This document shows, piece by piece, positions 6,554 to 14,556 of a stretch of DNA of 64,000 nt. A program made the translations under genes and the position numbers. The first letter of the stretch is position 1. Each line of letters opens with the position of its first letter. The stretch lies in assembly GCA_024233835.1 (NCBI GenBank), contig JACKPC010000002.1, positions 1,135,773 through 1,199,772 of the forward strand, written 5' to 3'. Below the pieces are notes generated by a model, which had not been told where the DNA came from, searched no databases, and saw only the letters and a list, made by a program, of their open reading frames with translations. The stretch is from Leptospiraceae bacterium. GTDB lineage: Bacteria > Spirochaetota > Leptospiria > Leptospirales > Leptospiraceae.

Positions 6554-6841
6554 ATGCAGGCAAACAAACACATCGAAACCTTCTGGCAGCACTGGCAGGG
6601 GGAAAGGCCGGAAAAAAGCCTTGTAGAACAAATAAACAAAGCTCTCAAGGAATCTCTCTATACTTCCGGTCTTATCAAACTCAAGGCCCTTGAATCATTA
6701 GACGGTCTGGTAACAGAAAATAAGGTTTACCGGGTTCTTCTAAAGAAGGATGAACATTTCCCGGAAGGAGAAGAGTGTATTCTTGCCGACAACCAGGAAG
6801 ACTACATCACTCTTACCTGTTTTAAGAAGGAATTTCTATGA
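6554..6841 (+). CDS. Small protein of unknown function
   Basis: A 95-residue acidic protein (MQANKHIETFWQHWQGERPEKSLVEQ at the N-terminus is cited here only in outline) with a good AGGAGAG ribosome site. It has no motif I recognise. It lies 19 bp after the module 4 toxin and overlaps the next gene by 4 bp (ATGA), so the four genes may be one operon. A truncated second copy of its 5' end lies at 5853. It may be an immunity-like or regulatory accessory, but that is only a guess from position. Confidence 0.6.
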   Translation: MQANKHIETFWQHWQGERPEKSLVEQINKALKESLYTSGLIKLKALESLDGLVTENKVYRVLLKKDEHFPEGEECILADNQEDYITLTCFKKEFL

Positions 6842-7056
6842 TACTGGGTGAAATAGTTCTTCTATTCGCAGGTGTACTATTCATCGGGAAAGTCTGGGGA
6901 AAAATTCGTCCTATGGTAGAAATCAAGAAGGATGATGTTACCTATCACGCAGGTATCAGCCATACAGAAAAGAAAGGTATGATTCCTCTGACCAAAGAAG
7001 ATCTGCTGAATGCAAATGGAAAACTAAAATCCAAAGTTGAAAAAAGGAGTAAGTAA
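6838..7056 (+). CDS. Small membrane protein of unknown function
   Basis: A 72-residue protein with one N-terminal membrane segment (ILGEIVLLFAGVLFIGKVWG) and a basic, soluble C-terminal part. It is coupled to the preceding gene by an ATGA overlap. The stop codon lies in the first bases of the third 82-bp element. I do not recognise the family. A small membrane protein next to a toxin module is worth noting, but no function is assigned. Confidence 0.6.
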   Translation: MILGEIVLLFAGVLFIGKVWGKIRPMVEIKKDDVTYHAGISHTEKKGMIPLTKEDLLNANGKLKSKVEKRSK

Positions 7057-7340
7057 AACCTTATATTCTAAACCTGTAAACCAAAACCGGACTGCGAAAG
7101 TTGTTTTCTAAAACTCCGGTGCAGTTTTACTTAGGAAAATTTCAGCTCTAAACAATTTTCTAATCAATCCAATTCTCAATTTGAATTCCCTGAATTCTTT
7201 CAAAATGTTTACCATTTCTTGTAACCAGAATCATTTTATTAGCAATCGCAGAACAACCTATAAGTAGATCGATTACATCCAATCTGGTTCCGGCTTTTTC
7301 TAAACGAGCCTTTTCTTTCGCAAAGAGTTCCATACAGTTG
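7051..7340. repeat. 290-bp direct repeat, copy 2
   Basis: Same length and order as 4027-4316: the 82-bp element (7051-7132) followed by 181 bp of the vapC 3' end (7160-7340). Similarity stops abruptly after the CAGTTG at 7340. The outer ends of the 82-bp part, AAGTAAAAC and GTTTTACTT, are an exact 9-bp inverted repeat here. Confidence 0.8.
7160..7340 (-). pseudogene. vapC 3' remnant
   Basis: The last ~60 codons of a PIN toxin, a near copy of 4136-4316 without the 5' half or an antitoxin gene. The stretch with the third acidic residue (DVIDLLIGCSAIA) is still recognisable. Nothing upstream could start its translation as a toxin. It fills most of the ~300-bp space between 7056 and 7358. Confidence 0.8.
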
Positions 7341-7357
7341 ATTTAAAATGGTCTGTT

Positions 7358-7675
7358 TCAATTTGTATTTGTGGGAAGTTTTTGTTCGGGATAGGATAGT
7401 TTTAATTCCCGGATACCATATTCCTGAAAAGCTTCTTCTAAATCTACATCTGTAGTATTTCTTATAATGCTGAGGCTATTTTCTAAAAGGTGAAAATGGA
7501 AAATTACCCTATAAAACGGAATACTATTTTCAAAACCGGAAGCTATTAACAAAAAATGTAAGGAAGAAGGATCTATAACTTTATAAAAGGACATATCACC
7601 ACCCTCCGGTTTAGCTTGTTCATAATACTCTAAAAAGTTAATTAAGGCTTTTATTACATTTTCTACTGAATCCAC
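7358..7675 (-). CDS. xisI: XisI-family protein
   Basis: A 105-residue protein that I recognise as XisI-like from its C-terminal half: FYRVIFHFHLLENSLSIIRN followed by TTDVDLEEAFQEYGIRELKLSYP. XisH and XisI were named in Anabaena for their role in controlling excision of the fdxN element; their biochemical action is unclear, but XisH has a nuclease-like fold. The gene starts with GTG at 7675, inside the end of xisH (13-bp overlap), so the pair is coupled. No excised element or recombinase is apparent nearby. Confidence 0.75.
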   Translation of the reverse strand: MDSVENVIKALINFLEYYEQAKPEGGDMSFYKVIDPSSLHFLLIASGFENSIPFYRVIFHFHLLENSLSIIRNTTDVDLEEAFQEYGIRELKLSYPEQKLPTNTN

Positions 7676-7974
7676 TTATAAATTTCCTCTACTTCCGGTT
7701 TAAAGACTATCATCGGGATTTTATTTTTCCTGAGAATAGTTTGAATAAATAGCTTCTGGAAAAAACTGGAATATTTTTTATATGGAATGGCAAGGAATAA
7801 TTTCCTATTTTTTCCTTCGAGTGCTTCTTTATATGCAATATACTGCCCTATAGCAGTATAAAACTCGTATATATTCGATAAATTACCAAAAGTTTTTATT
7901 TCTACGGCTATTTTTTGATTTCCTTTTTGTGCAGTCAATAATTTTTCAGCACCAATATCTATAAAGAAATCCAT
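7663..7974 (-). CDS. xisH: XisH-family protein, 5' end disrupted by IS
   Basis: The recognisable XisH core is DFFIDIGAEKLLTAQKGNQK, then IAVEIKTFG, FYTAIGQYIAYKEAL, and the IVFKPEVEEIYKWI tail; DIGAE and EIK resemble a PD-(D/E)XK-type active site. The frame continues upstream of the ATG at 7974 as YHFQFIKALQKDGWKITH and onward, the expected XisH N-terminus, up to base 8055, where the insertion sequence begins. No start codon precedes it. Internal initiation at 7974 would give a protein lacking about 27 residues, so it is probably inactive. Before the insertion the gene followed the WD40-caspase gene by roughly 30 bp. Confidence 0.75.
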   Translation of the reverse strand: MDFFIDIGAEKLLTAQKGNQKIAVEIKTFGNLSNIYEFYTAIGQYIAYKEALEGKNRKLFLAIPYKKYSSFFQKLFIQTILRKNKIPMIVFKPEVEEIYKWIQ

Positions 7975-8055
7975 ATCCTCAAGAGGAATATAGAGGGGAT
8001 CATGAGTGATTTTCCATCCATCTTTTTGAAGTGCTTTAATAAATTGAAAATGGTA

Positions 8056-9292
8056 TTTAGGGGTTCCTGAAAAAGTTCCTTTGTTGTATTATTCCAAACG
8101 TTATCTTTTTTTAGAAAAGTTTATTAAATTAATAATATATTACTTTTATAGAGTATTAGGCTTTCAGTATAATCGAAATGCCGAATAGCTTTGTTTGTTT
8201 TATCTCTATAATACATAAAAAAACGATAAAAAAGAAGCCTTAGCTTCTTTTCCAAATTCATTACCAGGACTATTAAGGCTATAACTGTTTTTCCTGTTTT
8301 AGATAATTTAGCCATAATCCTATCCATCCCGTATTTTCTCTTTCCCTCTCCAAACTTACCTTCAACTGAATTTCTAATTGAAGCATTCTCCTTTTCGTAA
8401 TCCACTCCTTTTAAGGGGCGGCCAAGTGGTTTACCTGCCATTTTAATTCCATGTTCTTTACAAAAATCTCGATTTTCTTTATTCCTAAATATTTTATCTA
8501 CATGAACAATAGATGGATAGTGTCCATTTGTATTTTTATAGTTTTCTAATATTGAGATAAACAAGACTCCTTCATTATAACTGTTCCAATCACAAATTTC
8601 AATCCTACTAAACCCTTCTGTCATTGATATTGTTAACTTTGCACCAAATTCAGTCTTGGCAGCATCCTTGCCTCTTTTTATCGGACGAATATGTGGCTGC
8701 GATATACTTACTATTCTATTATCCACACGGCGGGTATTATTTTCATACATTTCAAGCTGTTGTCTGTATACTTCATGAATCACTAATAAACACTTATACC
8801 AGTACCTGTTTAAATCTTCGAGCTTAGAGCCATTTTGAAGCAGTTCTGAGATTGTTTGAAGGTTCCTCCTTATATAGTTTAACTGTTGCTTGATTGCCTT
8901 TCTTAACCCTCTTCCTCCTTTTTGTTTTCTCCTGGTATATGATAAAAATTGTTTTCTTGCTCTTTTTCTATATGTACGGGGCTTTTTTATTTTGCCTACC
9001 AGCGGCTTAAACAATTCATCGATGATATGTTCTGTTTTTTCTCGTGCTTCATTCAATATGGAAATATCTGTTGGATAACGAATATCCTTGTCTAACTTTC
9101 CATCAAAAGGTAACTTGAAATTTTCAAATTCTGGTTGGTTTTTAGATGTTTCTCTATACATATTTTTCCTGGAGGTGAAAGGGTTTTGGACTTTTTTTAA
9201 TATTTCCTTGCACTTTACTTTTGAAGATCCTATAAATACAAGTATTTTATTATACTTTAAAGCCGGTTTCGCAATATTCAGGAAGCCCTAAA
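8056..9292. mobile_element. IS5-like insertion sequence (1237 bp)
   Basis: Terminal inverted repeats TTTAGGGGTTCCTGAA (8056-8071) and its near-perfect complement (9277-9292; 15 of 16 match). The dinucleotide TA flanks both ends (8054-8055 and 9293-9294), consistent with a TA target duplication as in part of the IS5 family. It carries one transposase gene on the minus strand. It cuts the 5' end of xisH. Confidence 0.85.
8124..9161 (-). CDS. IS5-family transposase with internal deletion
   Basis: A 345-residue transposase. The N-terminal tag (FENFKLPFDGKLD) is joined directly to DIRYPTDISILNEARE. In full-length relatives these are separated by the DUF772 domain and by the DAT(V/A)xPA motif that carries the first catalytic Asp. 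The later parts are present: VHVDKIFRNKENRDFCKEHGI (second Asp) and NSVEGKFGEGKRKYGMDRIMAKL (Glu). The enzyme has therefore lost ~100 or more residues and one catalytic acid, and is probably dead, though it may still be moved in trans. A ribosome site (CCAGGA) precedes the ATG. Confidence 0.85.
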   Translation of the reverse strand: MYRETSKNQPEFENFKLPFDGKLDKDIRYPTDISILNEAREKTEHIIDELFKPLVGKIKKPRTYRKRARKQFLSYTRRKQKGGRGLRKAIKQQLNYIRRNLQTISELLQNGSKLEDLNRYWYKCLLVIHEVYRQQLEMYENNTRRVDNRIVSISQPHIRPIKRGKDAAKTEFGAKLTISMTEGFSRIEICDWNSYNEGVLFISILENYKNTNGHYPSIVHVDKIFRNKENRDFCKEHGIKMAGKPLGRPLKGVDYEKENASIRNSVEGKFGEGKRKYGMDRIMAKLSKTGKTVIALIVLVMNLEKKLRLLFYRFFMYYRDKTNKAIRHFDYTESLILYKSNILLI

Positions 9293-9330
9293 TAGGATAT
9301 TTTACTTTACGTTTTTACTATTTACTTTCT

Positions 9331-12300
9331 TCAGTCTTCTCTAAACAACACATAATCCCTGCCAGCGATGTCTCTCGTCACCATAGGCGTTTGTTTTCCC
9401 TTTGTCAGCGGTTCTACGTTTTCCAGTATATACTGCCTGAAAGATTTGGCAGTGATGGACTTTTCCTTTTTCGCTTTGTCGTTTAAAATGGCATCCTTGA
9501 TAGTGAAGGTAAAGGCTCCGTTCTTCCAGTCTCCTGATTCCAGGGCTGCCTGACTTCCCGAAGCGGCACTGATTTCCATAGTTCCGTTGCCTCTTCTGAG
9601 TTCGGGAAAGAGTTTTAGAAGTTCCTTTTGTTCTAATAGATAAGCCTGCCTGAGTTCTTTTCTGCTCAGACCTGTTTTTTTATCTATCTTCCTGTCTTCG
9701 GCTTCTTCCTGTAGATCACCTTTGAATACGACTCCTCTATTATGTAAGGACTTTGAGGAGGTGACTTTATGTTTCTTTATTTCAGCTGCAACTTGGGAAC
9801 TTGGTTGGTAATCTCTCAATTCCGGTTTTTCTCCCGACTGACAGCTATCAATGAGAAGTAGCTTTTGCCTGGCCTGAATACCATCTAAGGCATAACGTAT
9901 GGCTTCCATGGGAATTCCTTTTTCCCAGGGTTTATTAGAGTATGAGTTATAAGTCATATAGTAATATACGTCCAAAACACTTTTATTCTGAGTTAAATCA
10001 CCGATTGTGTGCGGAATGTTCAATTCTTTTTGGAGGTTTTTTATTTCTTGGACTGAAGTATTGGCACGGACTCCGTGACCGGAAAGGAAGAACACTACTG
10101 TATCGTCCACGCTTGTTTTTTCTAATTTCTTACGTATGTCCTGTATGATGCTTCTGCTGATTTCTTTATCCTTATAGCTCAAATGAATGATTTTGTCGTA
10201 ACCTTTGTTTTGCCTGTTCTTTTTTTCAAAGAGATTTTCTAAGTCTTTTGTATCTTTGATGGAATAGTGTAAATTAGAGAGGTCGCTTTCTCCGCTGGAT
10301 TTATATTGCTCTGTTCCGAGTGTAACTACATACAAATTCTTCTCTCTTCTTTTTTTGAATTCGTATTTCATTTCAAACTTGTAGCGGTTGGACTCGATAC
10401 CATCTTCCGTATAACCCACGAGTTCAATCCAGTTATGACCCGGGTCGTCACCTACATCCGGTAGGGTGGAGAGGGTAATATCATCAGCTACAGTTTGAAC
10501 TTTTTTGGATTTGGGAAACTTCTTCATGAGTTGTCCGTGAATGGGAACACCTCTTACAAATATCTTGTAGCCTACCACATCTAAGTTCGATTCTTTCTCA
10601 TCCTGAATTTGAAAGGAGAGTTTTATCTTTGGATTATTTGTGGTGAAATCGTAGTTTTCTGCCTCCACGTCTTTACCGTCCACTTTTACCTTGGTAATAT
10701 TAGCAGAGTGGACTTTGTTTTCACTGCTGAGTTGTTCCGGTTTGAATCCATTTTTTATTACACGGTTTTCGTAGTAGGTTTTTATAAGACTGATTCTGTT
10801 ATCATAATCCTGAGATCTTGTTTGGTAGTCTTTTTCTGATTCGTTCTCTGCCTTTTTATCCAACAAAAATCCTTTCAGTCTTTTTAAAATAATATCAGGG
10901 CGATTGAACTTGAGGTCAAATTGATCAAAGTCATAGACTTTGCCTTCTTTCTTAAACGAAACATAGTTCAAGACAGATTCGTTTGTTACCATGTAGTAGT
11001 TTTCGGGTGTGTAGTACATAGAATGACCATCATTGAAGAGGAGTTGGGTTACGAGCAGCTCGCCAGTGTCGGTATTCCAGTAGCGGATGGAGGAATCTTT
11101 AGAAAAAGAAATTAATAGATTGAATTCTTCTTTAAATATGTATTTTATAATTTCTGATGAAAAATGTTCGAAAGAATGAAGAAGTTTTCCTGAGTCAATA
11201 CTCCAAATTTTAATTTTTCTATCATAAGAATAAGATATAAGTTTCTTCTCACTTTTTGCTAATTGAACTCTAAGGATAGCAGATGTTCCTTCTAAGGTTG
11301 TTTGTAATTCTCCTGTTTTTATATTCCAGATTTTTATTGTTCCATCTGCAGAATAGGAAATAAGTTTATTTTCGTCTTTTGTTAATAGTACTCCATTTAT
11401 ATTACCAGTATGTCCTTCAAAAGATTGCAATAATTTTCCGCTTTTATTATTAAATATACTAAAAATACTCCAATATTTAATATCCCATATTTTCACTATG
11501 CCAATCATATATCCTGAATAAGAAATAAGTTTTTTTTCATCTTCGGTTAAAAGAACACCATTTGTATATAATACATGTCCTTCTGTATATTTGGTATGTC
11601 CATTTAGGGATTGCAATAGTTTTCCTGATAATATATCCCATATTTGTACGGAGTTATTATCCCTACAGTAAGAAATAATTTTTTTTTCGTCTTTTGTGAA
11701 TATTAATCCAGATAATGGTTCTTTTATTTCTAAAGATTTTAATAATCTTCCAGTTTCCATATCCCAAATTTTGATTGTTCGATCATTAGAATAAGAAATA
11801 ATTTTTTTTTCATCTTTTGTTAATTGAACTCTTTTTATCCAATTAATGTGTCCTTCCAGGGAATGGATTAACTTTCCTGATTCCATATCCCAAATTTTGA
11901 TTGTTTTATCATACTCAGAATAGGAAATGATTTTCTTTTCATTTTTAGTTAATTGAACTCCACTTATAGGATCAGTATGTCCTTCTAAGGAATGGATTAT
12001 TTTTCCAGTTTCCATTTCCCTGATTTTGATCGTATATTTTTTATTTATTAAATTTCGGACAGTATAAATGAGTTTCTTTTTGTTTATTTCAAATTGAGCT
12101 AATTCTATTATACTATTATGCCCTTCTAGGGAATGGATTAACTTGCCTGTCTTTATTTCCCAGATTTTTATAGTTCCATCTGCAGAATAAGAAATGATTT
12201 TCTTTTCATCTTTTGTTAATTGAACTCCTTCTACCCTATTCGTGTGTCCTTCCAAGAAATGGATTAACTTTCCTGATCCAACTACCCATATTCTTATTGT

Positions 12301-13398
12301 ATCATCCCAAGAATAAGAAATGATTTTCTTTTCATCTTTGGTTAGTTGAACTCCACTTACTCCATTAGTATGTCCTTCTAAGGAATGGATCAATTTTCCA
12401 GTTTCCATTTCCCAGATTTTAATGGTGTTATCTCCAGAATAGGATATAAGCTTTTTTCCATCTTTGCTTAATTTTACTCCACTTACTCCATTAGTATGTC
12501 CTTCTAAGGAATGGATCAATTTTCCAGTTTCCATTTCCCAGATTTTAATGGTGTTATCTTCAGAATATGATATAAGCTTTTTTCCATCTTTACTTAATTG
12601 AACTCCACTTACTCCATTAGTATGTCCTTCTAAAGAATGAATTACTTTTTCTGATTTAATTTCTATTATTTCTATTACTTTACTATATGAATATGGAATA
12701 ATTTTTTCTTCATCAGCTGTTATTTGAATCCCATAAACAAAAGCATACCATTTCAACGATTTGATTAGCTTTCCTGTTTTTAGTTCCCAAATTTTAATTG
12801 TTGCATCATGTGAATAAGAAATGAGTTTCGTTTCGTCTTTTGTTAATTGAATTCCATTCACATAATTAGTATGTTCCTCTAGAGAATGTAATAGTTTTCC
12901 TGATGATGTTTCCCAGATTTTTATTGTGCCATCCATAGCGTAAGAAATAAGTTTACTATTATCTCTAGTTAAATGAATTCCGGTTATCCACCATGTATGT
13001 CCTTCTAATGAATACAATAGTTTTCCCGATGATGTTTCCCAGATTTTTATAGTTCCATCATCAGAATAAGAAATGAGTTTCTTTTCGTCTTTTGTTAATT
13101 GAACTCCCTTTATACCCCCAGTATGCCCTTCTAGCGATTGTAATAATTTCTCTGTTTTTATATCCCAAATCTTTATTGTATAATCAGAAGAATAAGAAAT
13201 AAGTTTCTTTCCGTCTTTTGTAAGCAGAATCCCGCTGACGCTTGAGCTATGCCCGTTCTGGATCATGAGTTCCACTTTATTTTTATCTACAGAGGTTTTT
13301 TGCTTTGTGGAGTTCATCATACCCGACTTTTTCTTCACAGGTGTCTGGGATAAGAAGATGAATAATAAAATAAATATATATAATATTTTAAATTTCAT
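9331..13398 (-). CDS. Exported WD40-repeat caspase-like (C14) protease
   Basis: A 1355-residue protein. Residues 1-20 are a hydrophobic export signal. From ~40 to ~790 there are 17 WD40-type repeats of about 42 residues, with an unusual LISYS...TIKIW consensus, enough for two or more propellers. A linker of ~230 residues follows. Residues ~1030-1355 are a caspase-like domain with the dyad His1108 (FFLSGHG) and Cys1186 (LLLIDSCQSG). The WD40 part probably senses a ligand and gates the protease. Two neighbouring repeats (12.36-12.61 kb) are almost identical in DNA, a sign of recent duplication. The export signal would place it in the periplasm or on the surface, unlike most cytoplasmic WD40-caspase defence proteins. 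Confidence 0.85.
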   Translation of the reverse strand: MKFKILYIFILLFIFLSQTPVKKKSGMMNSTKQKTSVDKNKVELMIQNGHSSSVSGILLTKDGKKLISYSSDYTIKIWDIKTEKLLQSLEGHTGGIKGVQLTKDEKKLISYSDDGTIKIWETSSGKLLYSLEGHTWWITGIHLTRDNSKLISYAMDGTIKIWETSSGKLLHSLEEHTNYVNGIQLTKDETKLISYSHDATIKIWELKTGKLIKSLKWYAFVYGIQITADEEKIIPYSYSKVIEIIEIKSEKVIHSLEGHTNGVSGVQLSKDGKKLISYSEDNTIKIWEMETGKLIHSLEGHTNGVSGVKLSKDGKKLISYSGDNTIKIWEMETGKLIHSLEGHTNGVSGVQLTKDEKKIISYSWDDTIRIWVVGSGKLIHFLEGHTNRVEGVQLTKDEKKIISYSADGTIKIWEIKTGKLIHSLEGHNSIIELAQFEINKKKLIYTVRNLINKKYTIKIREMETGKIIHSLEGHTDPISGVQLTKNEKKIISYSEYDKTIKIWDMESGKLIHSLEGHINWIKRVQLTKDEKKIISYSNDRTIKIWDMETGRLLKSLEIKEPLSGLIFTKDEKKIISYCRDNNSVQIWDILSGKLLQSLNGHTKYTEGHVLYTNGVLLTEDEKKLISYSGYMIGIVKIWDIKYWSIFSIFNNKSGKLLQSFEGHTGNINGVLLTKDENKLISYSADGTIKIWNIKTGELQTTLEGTSAILRVQLAKSEKKLISYSYDRKIKIWSIDSGKLLHSFEHFSSEIIKYIFKEEFNLLISFSKDSSIRYWNTDTGELLVTQLLFNDGHSMYYTPENYYMVTNESVLNYVSFKKEGKVYDFDQFDLKFNRPDIILKRLKGFLLDKKAENESEKDYQTRSQDYDNRISLIKTYYENRVIKNGFKPEQLSSENKVHSANITKVKVDGKDVEAENYDFTTNNPKIKLSFQIQDEKESNLDVVGYKIFVRGVPIHGQLMKKFPKSKKVQTVADDITLSTLPDVGDDPGHNWIELVGYTEDGIESNRYKFEMKYEFKKRREKNLYVVTLGTEQYKSSGESDLSNLHYSIKDTKDLENLFEKKNRQNKGYDKIIHLSYKDKEISRSIIQDIRKKLEKTSVDDTVVFFLSGHGVRANTSVQEIKNLQKELNIPHTIGDLTQNKSVLDVYYYMTYNSYSNKPWEKGIPMEAIRYALDGIQARQKLLLIDSCQSGEKPELRDYQPSSQVAAEIKKHKVTSSKSLHNRGVVFKGDLQEEAEDRKIDKKTGLSRKELRQAYLLEQKELLKLFPELRRGNGTMEISAASGSQAALESGDWKNGAFTFTIKDAILNDKAKKEKSITAKSFRQYILENVEPLTKGKQTPMVTRDIAGRDYVLFRED

Positions 13399-13604
13399 AA
13401 TCGTTTGTTTCCTTTAATAAAGTAATATAATATTTATCTTCTCAAAAATCAGTAACCCCGCTCTAAAGAACAGGGCTAAGATAAGGTAGAACTTGTTATG
13501 CTCTGCATATTGTAGAGTCCACAGTTTTTAAACCAGACTTTACAGATCAGGCTAAAGCCCTCAAGCCTCTATCTTCCATTCTCAATCCTCTGCCATTCTT
13601 TCTC

Positions 13605-14528
13605 CTACTTCCTAACCTTAATCAAAGTCCTGTGCCATTGATCTTTTCTAAATTCATTTAGATCCATTTGGGATAGCTTATTTCTTACAGTTGAATAAAA
13701 TAACTTCAAATCCTCGGATGCAAAAAAAGCTTTAAAACCCGGCTTGGTAAATGCTCTTAGAAATCCAGTAATATCCTTCGGATTATCTTCTGTTAATTCC
13801 TGATTAAACGACTTTTTCTCTATTTTCCCTTTATTAAATCCGGCTTGAACAAAGGCATGGATTATTTCGTCTTCAGCAGGATAGTAAAGCGGGAAGTTGA
13901 TTTTAGCTTTATATTTTTGAAATTTAGCTTCATTCAATACTTCCTGAATCAAATCCCATAACTTCTGAAGTTGCCCTTCATGACCGAATTGCACTACTAC
14001 AATTCCATCTTTTTTTAAAACCCTGTATATATTCTGAATAGCTTTAGTAAAATTTCCAATAGCCCATGATTTGTATTTTTCTTTCTCCTGCCCGGATAAA
14101 TGCGAATAAATTATTTCATCCATTTTATAGGGTGGTTGCCAGTGCAGGCCCTCATTCGATGTTATAATATCCATGCTCTCCGGTTCGAGAGGCAATTCAA
14201 AAAAAGATCCGACAACGCCTTTTATACTATTTTTTGATCCATCTATAAGAAGCTTAACATTATCTTCCGTATAATCCAAACCGGTCATGTTAATTTTTGT
14301 ATTGAGATATTCTTTTTCCAACCTCTGTTTTATCCCAATGCTTAGATTACCCGGGCCGCAGGCTAAATCAACGACGCTGAACTCATTGGATTCTTTTAGA
14401 TATAACTTTGCATATTCAACCAAAGACTCCAGTAGTATCCGACCTATTGCTTTTTGTGAAGAGGAATATTTTTCATATTCTTTACCCATGTGAAAATGTT
14501 CGTCTGTTTTTTTGTTTTCTGTATTCAT
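13605..14528 (-). CDS. Class I SAM-dependent methyltransferase
   Basis: A 307-residue cytoplasmic methyltransferase with AdoMet-binding motif I VVDLACGPGN (residues ~52-61), a motif II acidic end (GLDYTEDN), motif III-like MDIITSNEGLHW, and VLKKDGIVVVQFG. The arrangement resembles trans-aconitate 2-methyltransferase/Tam-type small-molecule enzymes, but the substrate cannot be read from the sequence. It lies between two exported proteases on the same strand, 28 bp before the M48 gene's stop. It has no signal peptide, so it is the only clearly cytoplasmic member of this cluster. Confidence 0.75.
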   Translation of the reverse strand: MNTENKKTDEHFHMGKEYEKYSSSQKAIGRILLESLVEYAKLYLKESNEFSVVDLACGPGNLSIGIKQRLEKEYLNTKINMTGLDYTEDNVKLLIDGSKNSIKGVVGSFFELPLEPESMDIITSNEGLHWQPPYKMDEIIYSHLSGQEKEKYKSWAIGNFTKAIQNIYRVLKKDGIVVVQFGHEGQLQKLWDLIQEVLNEAKFQKYKAKINFPLYYPAEDEIIHAFVQAGFNKGKIEKKSFNQELTEDNPKDITGFLRAFTKPGFKAFFASEDLKLFYSTVRNKLSQMDLNEFRKDQWHRTLIKVRK

Positions 14529-14556
14529 TAGTTTTCTCTAAAATACTCCTATATCA

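Noticed and set aside
4027..7132. The 82-bp elements as integron attC sites
   Set aside because: The ends lack the RYYYAAC/GTTRRRY consensus, the inner L boxes do not pair, and no integron integrase is in the window. I kept them only as a repeat of unknown kind.
11200..13260. CRISPR-like periodic repeats
   Set aside because: The ~126-bp period is explained by WD40 codons in one open frame; there are no unique spacers between identical repeats.
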